Shown: piece by piece, positions 15,302-21,052 of the stretch
Numbering within the stretch: position 1 is the first letter of the stretch
Layout: each line of letters opens with the position of its first letter
Assembly (NCBI GenBank): GCA_013153755.1
Contig: JAADDU010000030.1
Location: 1-21,052 of the forward strand
Reading direction: 5' to 3'
DNA: 21,052 nt
From: Campylobacterota bacterium
GTDB lineage: Bacteria > Campylobacterota > Campylobacteria > Campylobacterales > Sulfurimonadaceae
Notes under the pieces: generated by a model
What the model saw: only the letters and a program-made list of their open reading frames with translations
What the model was told of the DNA's origin: nothing
Database searches by the model: none
Program-made: the position numbers and the translations under genes

Positions 15302-15958
15302 ATGAAAAGATATAAACACATACTTAAAAACCGTCAAGATGCAGCTCAAAAGCTACAAGAAGTGATTCCTATGCAAAGGCTCAAAGATGAATTATGGAAA
15401 ATTGTTGCAGTTTCAAATGGTGGGTTAGAGCTTGCAAAGCTTATAAGCAATCAATTACCAAATGAGGTAGATATACTATTTTCTGAAGCTATTGTAGCCC
15501 CACATAATTCTGAATGTGAGATAGCAAGAGTAACAGAAACAGATGAAATAGTAATAAATGAAAAACTAGTAAAAGCTTTTGAAATACAATATGATTATAT
15601 TTATGGACAAGCACAAAGAAAACATGAAGAAAAGCTTTTAAGCTATATATACAAATACAGGAAAGGAAAAGCATTCTCATCTATGGAAGATGAAATAGTC
15701 TTACTTGTTGATGAAGGAAGTGAAACAGGATTAAAATTCATGAGTGCATTAAAAACAATTTTGAGCATGAAGCCAAAAGCTGTTTATATTGCTGTTGGTG
15801 TATTACCAAATGATACACTAGAATTATTAGAACCATTTGCTGATGATATTTTTTTTCTTTATAATATAAATGATTATGTTGAAACATCACTATACTATGA
15901 AGAATTAGAAGAGATTAATGAAGAAAAAATAGAAAATTACTTAGGAGAAGAAAAATGA
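15302..15958 (+). CDS. Phosphoribosyltransferase-like protein
   Basis: This 218-aa cytoplasmic protein is related to the PRTase fold family that includes COG1926 proteins. Supporting features are RQDAAQKLQEVIP at the start and WKIVAVSNGGLELAKLIS (32-49), like the 'vlalprGGvpvA..ia' loop. Next come DILFSEAIVAPHNSECEIA, with the 'aP.npE.aig' pattern, and the PRPP-loop equivalent EIVLLVDEGSETG (131-143). In that loop the usual VDDG-x-x-TG has become VDEGSETG. The acidic-rich tail (EELEEINEEKIENY) is unusual. Substrate and activity are unknown. The gene sits between lptD (13 bases upstream) and pnp (4-base ATGA overlap) and is surely co-transcribed with both. A related gene in the same place is known in Helicobacter. 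There is no strong Shine-Dalgarno sequence, but a 5-codon frame (15288-15305) begins on the lptD stop and ends on this start. Confidence 0.8.
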   Translation: MKRYKHILKNRQDAAQKLQEVIPMQRLKDELWKIVAVSNGGLELAKLISNQLPNEVDILFSEAIVAPHNSECEIARVTETDEIVINEKLVKAFEIQYDYIYGQAQRKHEEKLLSYIYKYRKGKAFSSMEDEIVLLVDEGSETGLKFMSALKTILSMKPKAVYIAVGVLPNDTLELLEPFADDIFFLYNINDYVETSLYYEELEEINEEKIENYLGEEK

Positions 15959-18138
15959 AATATGATGTAAAGTTGGAATTAAAAAATAGAGTTGAAGAAT
16001 ACTCATTTAAAGATGTAGCAAAACAGGCAAATGGTAGTGCTTGGTTAAAATCTGGAGACAGTGTAATACTAGCGACAGTAGTTATCGATGAAACAGAGAT
16101 AGTAAAAGATGATTTTTTACCACTAACCGTTCAGTATATAGAAAAAAGCTATGCAGCTGGTAAAATTCCAGGAGGTTTTTTTAAACGTGAAACAAAACCT
16201 AGTGACTTTGAAACACTAACTTCTCGCATAGTAGATAGAAGTATTAGACCACTATTCCCAAAAGGTTTTGGTCACCCTACTCAAGTAACTATTATGGTCT
16301 TTAGTGCAGATAAAGATTCAGATCTTCAAGTTTTAGCACTCAATGCTGCCTCAGCTGCTCTATATGTATCTGATATAGATATAAACAAATCTATATCAGC
16401 AGTTAGAGCTTCAAAAATTGACAATGAATTAGTTTTAAACCCTACTTTATCTCAACTTAAAAATTCAACTCTTGACCTTTACTTATCTGGAACAAAAGAT
16501 GATTTACTTATGATAGAGATGCGTTCTATAGGCTCAAATAAAATAGAGCTAAATGACAACTATGCCATAGACCCTTTACTAGATCCTAGTTTAGGTACTA
16601 CAACAATATCTACACATGTTTCAAATGCAATTAATGAAGATGAACTTATATCTATCTTTGAACAAACTCAAGAACTTTTATTTGAAACAAATTCAAAATA
16701 TGAAGATGCTTTTAAAGCACATAAAAAAGAGACTCAAGCATTAGAATGTAAAGCACATATCTTAAATGATGAAATGCTCAAATATGTAAGAGATAACCAT
16801 ATGTCAGATATAGAATCTGCTATGAACCAAATGGCAAAATCAGAACGCTCTACAGCTCTTAGACAACTCAGAAAAAATATCATAAAAACAAACACTCAAT
16901 GGGCAGATACAGAGATGGAAGTTGAGTTAAAAGATGCTATAGAAGCACTTAAAAAAGAGCAAGTAAGAGGACAAATTTTAGAAAAAAGAGTTCGTGCAGA
17001 TGGTAGAGCTTTAAACGAAGTAAGACCTATAACTATAGATACAAATATACTTCCAAAAGCTCATTCGTCTTGTCTATTTACAAGGGGACAAACTCAAGCA
17101 CTAGTAGTTTTAACAATGGGTGGAGTAAAAGATGCCCAGATGTTTGAATCTCTAACAGATGATAGTACTCAAAATGAAAACTTCATGGTTCACTATAACT
17201 TCCCAGGTTTTTCTGTAGGTGAAGCTTCCCCTGTTATGGGAACAAAAAGAAGAGAGTTAGGTCATGGTAATTTGGCAAAAAGAGCATTAGAACCTATAAT
17301 GGACTTAGAAGGTCAAACCGTTCGCTTAGTTTCTGAAATCCTAGAGAGTAATGGTTCTAGTTCTATGGCTACTGTTTGTGGTGGATATATGGCACTTAAA
17401 GCTGCTGATATACAAACAAATGAAACTATAGCTGGTATAGCTATGGGAATGGTTAGTGATGATAACAACTATGCAATTCTCTCAGATATTATGGGACTTG
17501 AAGACCATGATGGAGATATGGACTTTAAAGTAACTGGTAGCAAAGATGGTATCACAGCTATGCAGATGGACATAAAACTAGGGGGAATAAGCCTAGATAT
17601 ACTAAAAGAAGCATTATATCAAGCAAAAGAGGGAAGAAGTCATATTATAGATATTATGCTTGAAGCAGAATCTAAAATAGAGTTTAATGATGGAGTACTT
17701 CCAAGTACAGACTTTTTCCACATAGACCCTAGTTTTATAGGTGAAATCATAGGTCAAGCTGGTAAAACTATTCGTGAAATTATAGAAAAATTTGAAGTAG
17801 CGATAGATATAGACAAAAAAGATGGAAAAGTAAAAATCACAGGTAAAAATAAATCTGGGGTAGAAGGTGCTAAAAAACATATACATGGTATAGTAAATAC
17901 ACCTAAAATTGCTAAAATCAAATACGAAGTTGGTGATGTGTATGAAGGTACTGTTAAAAAAATAGTTGACTTTGGAGCATTTATAGGTCTTCCTGATGGA
18001 ACAGATGGACTCCTTCATATTTCTAAAATTTCTAAACAAAGAGTTGAAAAAGTAAGTGATATTTTAAAAGAAGGTGAAAAAATAACAGTAGAAATATTGG
18101 AGTTTAAAGGCAACAAAATCTCTCTTGGTAGAGCATAA
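15955..18138 (+). CDS. pnp: Polyribonucleotide nucleotidyltransferase (PNPase)
   Basis: PNPase degrades RNA 3' to 5' by phosphorolysis as a trimer and can also add tails. The 727-aa length is standard. Order: first RNase PH domain (about 10-140), alpha-helical linker (about 240-340), and second, catalytic RNase PH domain (about 345-560), which has DGRALNEVRPI, FTRGQTQAL and D517/D523 in LEDHDGDMDFKVTG. Then come a KH domain with the GxxG loop in GEIIGQAGKTIREI (596-609) and a C-terminal S1 domain (about 659-725; VYEGTVKKIVDFGAFIGLPDG is its core). All catalytic and RNA-binding residues are present. AGGAG in the end of the upstream gene serves as the ribosome-binding site, and the ATG overlaps that gene's TGA by 4 bases. 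It is the last gene of the purD-to-pnp run. Confidence 0.98.
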   Translation: MKYDVKLELKNRVEEYSFKDVAKQANGSAWLKSGDSVILATVVIDETEIVKDDFLPLTVQYIEKSYAAGKIPGGFFKRETKPSDFETLTSRIVDRSIRPLFPKGFGHPTQVTIMVFSADKDSDLQVLALNAASAALYVSDIDINKSISAVRASKIDNELVLNPTLSQLKNSTLDLYLSGTKDDLLMIEMRSIGSNKIELNDNYAIDPLLDPSLGTTTISTHVSNAINEDELISIFEQTQELLFETNSKYEDAFKAHKKETQALECKAHILNDEMLKYVRDNHMSDIESAMNQMAKSERSTALRQLRKNIIKTNTQWADTEMEVELKDAIEALKKEQVRGQILEKRVRADGRALNEVRPITIDTNILPKAHSSCLFTRGQTQALVVLTMGGVKDAQMFESLTDDSTQNENFMVHYNFPGFSVGEASPVMGTKRRELGHGNLAKRALEPIMDLEGQTVRLVSEILESNGSSSMATVCGGYMALKAADIQTNETIAGIAMGMVSDDNNYAILSDIMGLEDHDGDMDFKVTGSKDGITAMQMDIKLGGISLDILKEALYQAKEGRSHIIDIMLEAESKIEFNDGVLPSTDFFHIDPSFIGEIIGQAGKTIREIIEKFEVAIDIDKKDGKVKITGKNKSGVEGAKKHIHGIVNTPKIAKIKYEVGDVYEGTVKKIVDFGAFIGLPDGTDGLLHISKISKQRVEKVSDILKEGEKITVEILEFKGNKISLGRA

Positions 18139-18173
18139 ATTATATTTATAAATGATTAAAGTGATAAGCTCTG

Positions 18174-18213
18174 CATTCATACTAATAAATTCTAAGTTAG
18201 GATAATATGAATG
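18174..18213. terminator. Inverted repeat between convergent pnp and ruvX
   Basis: An 8-bp perfect inverted repeat, CATTCATA at 18174-18181 and TATGAATG at 18206-18213, encloses a smaller CTAA/TTAG pair. It lies in the 100-base gap between the ends of pnp and ruvX, where a bidirectional terminator is expected. No clean T-tract follows on either strand, so it may instead be a 3'-end stabiliser or chance. Confidence 0.35.
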
Positions 18214-18238
18214 AAGGGAATCACACATAGATATTTAA

Positions 18239-18634
18239 TCAAGATTTAATACTTAACAAATACCTTTGTAAAATAATCATAGCAGAGATAGAATCTATTC
18301 GTCCATCCCTTATGTATTTTATCTCACCTTTCATCATAGATTCAGCTTCAAGTGAACTTTCAGCTTCATCTTGATAAAAAATATCCCCTTTAAAATCAAC
18401 TAAATTCATAAAGTGTGCTATACGCCGTCTCATCTCATCTTCACTACTACCACCAAGAGGAATCCCTATAACCACTGCATCTACTTCCCACTCATCAATA
18501 ACTTTTTTTACTTCGCTTGAAGCTTGATTACGGTTTTTTCTTATAACAGCAGGTAGTGGTGTAACTATATCTTTGTGAGCAGAATATGCAAGACCAATGC
18601 GCTTGAGTCCTAAATCTATGGCTATGTACTTCAT
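18239..18634 (-). CDS. ruvX: RuvX/YqgF Holliday-junction resolvase-like nuclease
   Basis: This 131-aa protein has the YqgF RNase H-like fold. Key motifs are MKYIAIDLGLKRIGLAYS with D7 and the K-R-I-G strand, AVVIGIPLGGSSE (54-65), the YQDEAESSLEAE segment (87-98), and D114 in GRIDSISAMIILQRYL. This is the usual set of acidic residues and the usual end. Members are implicated in resolving recombination intermediates and, in E. coli, in processing the 5' end of pre-16S rRNA, so the exact role is open. It starts 2 bases after the stop of the secreted DUF4384 gene and is likely co-transcribed with it. It is convergent with pnp. Confidence 0.94.
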   Translation of the reverse strand: MKYIAIDLGLKRIGLAYSAHKDIVTPLPAVIRKNRNQASSEVKKVIDEWEVDAVVIGIPLGGSSEDEMRRRIAHFMNLVDFKGDIFYQDEAESSLEAESMMKGEIKYIRDGRIDSISAMIILQRYLLSIKS

Positions 18635-18636
18635 AA

Positions 18637-20016
18637 CTATTTAACCGTTGTAAAGCTTAAAACTGCTTCGCTAAATTCAGCTTTATGAGACTTTTTCTTT
18701 TTAAGACCACGCGTTTTTACGAGTGCTTTTTTTATGTTTTTTGAGATAATATAGTAGCCACTATTTGTATCATAAATGGCATTTGGAAGAGAGCTGATTT
18801 TTTTATTAGATGCAATGGTTTGTAAGCTCTCAACACCAAAAGGTTTCTCTACACTAAATTTGCCTAAACTTATCCAGTGGTTTGCATCATCAGCATTTAT
18901 AAACTTAACAAATCTACTATCTCCATCCCCTTCATTTAGCTCTAAAAGGTAAGAAAATTTACCATTGCCTGTTTGTGTGTAACCAACTATATAAACATAT
19001 CCCATCTTATTTAGTTTTATAAAAAGCTCAACATCCTCACCACTTCTAAACAAAAGTCCTTCACTTCCTTTGTTTGATTTTAGAGAAACTTTTAGATTGT
19101 CTGAAATGATGATTCCACTGTTGAGAAGTGCATCAAAGTCTATATTTTTAGGTTTTGTTTTTAGGTTTTTATACGCTTTTTTATTTATAGTTATGGTTTT
19201 AGATTTTTTAATGCTATGATTTTTTACGCTTAAAAGCTGATAGTTTAGCACTATGGTTTTATCTGTTAAAATATACTCACCTGTCATAATATAAGATGCT
19301 TTTTTAAGACTTAAAGATAGATGCAGTTTTGGTTTTAGCTTTTGTAAAAAAACTGAACTAAATTCAGATGCAGTGGTTGTGTTTTGTAACATTGGTGGGT
19401 AAAGATATATATTTTTATAGTTTTTAAAACTCTGTTCTAAAACTCTTGATGCAATCTCTAGTGAGTTTATATCTGTTGTAAGTTTTGCAAGTGCTATCTT
19501 TACATCTGCTTTGTTTAGTGGTGGCTCTTTTGTATCTGCTCCTAAAATCATGGCTACACTAGCATATCTTTCATACTCCCCAAGAAGTGAAAATATCTCC
19601 TCATAAAGTTTGAGTTTTAGTGAACTTTTATCTGTTTTTTGTAGTTCTTGTTTAAGTGTATCTAGTTGTTTATAAAGGCTCTCAATCTTTTTTACATAAA
19701 GCTTTTTTACTTTTTTTGGAGTAAGTTTTACATGAGCTTCAACTTCTAAAACTCTGTCAATGTAGTTAAATTCAGCTCCAAGTATAGGTAGATTTGAGCT
19801 TATTTTTATGTGTGATGAGGCATGAGAAATATTGTTGTTAGCAAAAGACTCAAAGTTTGAACGAACCTCGCTTTTTATAACCTGAGATATATCTGCTAAT
19901 GCTTCTTTTTTGGCTTCTTGCATATTTTGAGCATAACCTACACCCTCCAACACATCAGCAGAAAGAAGTTTTATACAAAGTATAAGAAGTAACAATATTT
20001 TTTTTGTATGGTGCAT
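18637..20016 (-). CDS. Secreted LPP20-like / DUF4384 protein
   Basis: This 459-aa protein has a signal peptide (KKILLLLILCIKLLSA, cut near residue 20). C14 lies inside the hydrophobic core without a lipobox, so it is periplasmic or secreted rather than lipidated. Residues 21-100 resemble the LPP20/FlgT-N type domain: GVGYAQNMQEAKKEALADIS, then a strand with VEAHVKLTP. A charged, probably coiled-coil stretch covers about 101-140. The middle (about 200-280) has strand-rich YLYPPML and SYIMTGEYIL segments like LpoB/FlgO-type domains. The C-terminal 315-420 region (GLLFRSGEDVELFIKLNKMG, GYVYIVGYTQTGNGKFSYLL) matches DUF4384. These combinations occur in envelope-associated proteins of this phylum; the function is unknown. 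The C-terminus is strongly basic (GLKKKKSHK). Its start faces the unrecognised lipoprotein gene across a 166-base divergent gap. Confidence 0.75.
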   Translation of the reverse strand: MHHTKKILLLLILCIKLLSADVLEGVGYAQNMQEAKKEALADISQVIKSEVRSNFESFANNNISHASSHIKISSNLPILGAEFNYIDRVLEVEAHVKLTPKKVKKLYVKKIESLYKQLDTLKQELQKTDKSSLKLKLYEEIFSLLGEYERYASVAMILGADTKEPPLNKADVKIALAKLTTDINSLEIASRVLEQSFKNYKNIYLYPPMLQNTTTASEFSSVFLQKLKPKLHLSLSLKKASYIMTGEYILTDKTIVLNYQLLSVKNHSIKKSKTITINKKAYKNLKTKPKNIDFDALLNSGIIISDNLKVSLKSNKGSEGLLFRSGEDVELFIKLNKMGYVYIVGYTQTGNGKFSYLLELNEGDGDSRFVKFINADDANHWISLGKFSVEKPFGVESLQTIASNKKISSLPNAIYDTNSGYYIISKNIKKALVKTRGLKKKKSHKAEFSEAVLSFTTVK

Positions 20017-20080
20017 CTATTTACTCTCATTTATTTTTAATATGGAAGTATCTTATCATAAGTAAAGTAAATTTTTATAT

Positions 20081-20086
20081 TATAAT
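20081..20086 (+). promoter_or_regulatory. Candidate -10 box (TATAAT) in the 20017-20182 divergent gap
   Basis: TATAAT on the plus strand would start a transcript near 20093, about 90 bases before the lipoprotein ATG at 20183. A second candidate, TAGAAT at 20146-20151 behind a T-run, would give a 25-base leader and is equally plausible. The sequence is too AT-rich to decide. I see no operator-like repeat. Confidence 0.3.
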
Positions 20087-20182
20087 TTAATCCTGTATAG
20101 TTATCTGATAATCTTAAATTCAGCTTTAAATAATATTTTTTTATGTAGAATAATCCATAACTTATGTGTTTAGGAGAGAATT

Positions 20183-21052
20183 ATGAAAGTAGTTATTTTT
20201 AGTGTTTTAGTTTTACTCTTTAATCTTATTTTTACAACCGGTTGTGGCAAATCAAATGCGATGTTGTCAAACCATATGGATAAGGTACAAAAAAGAAACC
20301 AACAAAAATACGGCTCTGTACACAGTGCTAGTCCCGATTTTATCTCTTTGGTACAAAAAGCACCGACCCAAAGAAGTAGGTATATACTTGAACTTGCATC
20401 AAAATTTGACAAAAATCCAGATAGCATAGCGACAAAAACCATCGATCCCTTAAAAGACAAAGAAGCAAAACTAAAAATAGATGCACAGTGGGTAAAACAA
20501 AAAAGAAAAATGATTATTCAAGCCAAAAAAAACGGACAATATAATTCAAACTATATTGGATTTTTAAAAAATATACAAAGAAGTCTATATAAACCCTATA
20601 AAGTTGTGACAGATATTCCGCCATATATACAAGAGGTGAAAATACCATCTGCAAATAAGGCTAATATTGGTAACAATGTTACTTTAGACATACAAACACT
20701 AACCACGACTTTTATCATACCTCAAAATAAATCTTCACTTGAATTACAAAAAGAGATAACTCAGGAGTTTGACAAAGTACTGCCAAAACATGATTGGAAA
20801 AGAATAGAAAAATTCAGTGAAACAACTTACGAAGAAACCATAAAGGACTGTAATGATCTCATAGCCATTTACAAACAGAGGTTAAAAGAGCTTCCATCAT
20901 CAGATACACAGCAAATAGACTCTATAAGTAAAAATATAAAAAAACTGCAAAATCTTTTAAAAGATACTCAAAAAAAGCTTAAAACTGCAAAAGCTGAAGA
21001 TGTATATACAAAAAGTGTAGTGCTGTATATGTATTATTATAAAGGGGATGCA
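20183..21052 (+). CDS. Unrecognised lipoprotein, N-terminal 290 residues (cut by right edge)
   Basis: The frame from ATG 20183 is open for 290 codons and runs exactly to the last base, so the gene continues beyond the window. GGAGAG lies 6 bases upstream of the ATG. The start MKVVIFSVLVLLFNLIFTTGC is a type II signal peptide with a lipidation cysteine at residue 21; the -3 residue is Thr rather than the usual Leu, a slightly atypical lipobox. The mature part is hydrophilic, rich in Lys and Gln, and mostly helical in look. A charged segment (about residues 228-272: KQRLKELPSSDTQQIDSISK, then NIKKLQNLLKDTQKKLKTAK) is likely coiled coil. I recognise no domain. Codon choice differs mildly from neighbours (more CCG, ACC, CCC, GTG and CTG). 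The adjacent divergent DUF4384 protein is also an envelope protein. Function unknown. Confidence 0.75.
   Translation, partial: MKVVIFSVLVLLFNLIFTTGCGKSNAMLSNHMDKVQKRNQQKYGSVHSASPDFISLVQKAPTQRSRYILELASKFDKNPDSIATKTIDPLKDKEAKLKIDAQWVKQKRKMIIQAKKNGQYNSNYIGFLKNIQRSLYKPYKVVTDIPPYIQEVKIPSANKANIGNNVTLDIQTLTTTFIIPQNKSSLELQKEITQEFDKVLPKHDWKRIEKFSETTYEETIKDCNDLIAIYKQRLKELPSSDTQQIDSISKNIKKLQNLLKDTQKKLKTAKAEDVYTKSVVLYMYYYKGDA

Noticed and set aside
17614..18039. 141-codon minus-strand frame inside pnp
   Set aside because: It lies wholly within the KH/S1-coding part of pnp, its product is an improbable Phe/Tyr/Cys-rich string, and it has no ribosome-binding site. It is a shadow of a strongly conserved gene.
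20170..20460. 96-codon minus-strand frame over the right-edge lipoprotein
   Set aside because: It covers the signal peptide and ribosome-binding site of a well-supported plus-strand gene; the shifted plus-strand frame at 20244-20429 is rejected for the same reason.
1..21052. CRISPR arrays, tandem repeats, tRNA genes, insertion-sequence ends or an anti-phage system
   Set aside because: I looked on both strands and saw no repeat-spacer pattern, no cloverleaf, no transposase and no defence-like gene cluster. The window is core chromosome apart from its right edge.

Overview
The window is AT-rich, gene-dense bacterial chromosome, by gene content and order most like a free-living Campylobacterota (Sulfurimonas-like). 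Pointers to this group are the block RDD protein - lptD - PRTase-like gene - pnp, a structured RNA directly upstream of purD, a uvrC gene overlapped by a DUF721 gene, and the A/T-biased codon use. I see no rRNA, tRNA, CRISPR array, insertion sequence or phage gene. Most of the window is core housekeeping sequence.

Layout, left to right. (1) 1-2411, minus strand: the start of a PAS-domain gene cut by the left edge, uvrC (nucleotide excision repair) and a DUF721/DciA-like gene whose end overlaps uvrC. (2) 2373-7598, plus strand: a small LptM-like lipoprotein, nadB (NAD biosynthesis), nhaD (Na+/H+ antiport), guaA (GMP synthesis) and hemD (tetrapyrrole synthesis). The first three are tightly coupled; a hairpin and a 98-base gap precede guaA. 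(3) 7646-11083: a large membrane hybrid histidine kinase on the plus strand, convergent with and directly abutting an HDOD-domain gene on the minus strand. (4) 11084-11410: a 327-base gap that holds divergent promoters and a long rod-shaped RNA, which I read as the epsilonproteobacterial 6S RNA ('purD RNA motif'). (5) 11411-18138, plus strand: purD, an RDD membrane protein, lptD, a phosphoribosyltransferase-like gene and pnp, mostly overlapping or nearly so. (6) 18239-20016, minus strand: ruvX and a secreted LPP20-like/DUF4384 protein. (7) 20183 to the right edge: an unrecognised lipoprotein gene, still open at the end of the window.

Functional links. guaA and purD serve purine synthesis. The 6S candidate would regulate RNA polymerase globally and probably shares a transcript with purD. 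The LptM-like lipoprotein and lptD both point to outer-membrane LPS assembly, though they sit about 11 kb apart. The hybrid kinase is the most unusual protein: it has a SPOR-like periplasmic region and its first receiver and C-terminal HPt domains have both lost their phospho-acceptor residues. I find no convincing new multi-gene system. The best leads are the 6S/purD RNA structure, the degenerate phosphorelay kinase, the antisense 5'-overlap with a possible leaderless start at about 2360-2425, and the unidentified lipoprotein at the right edge.
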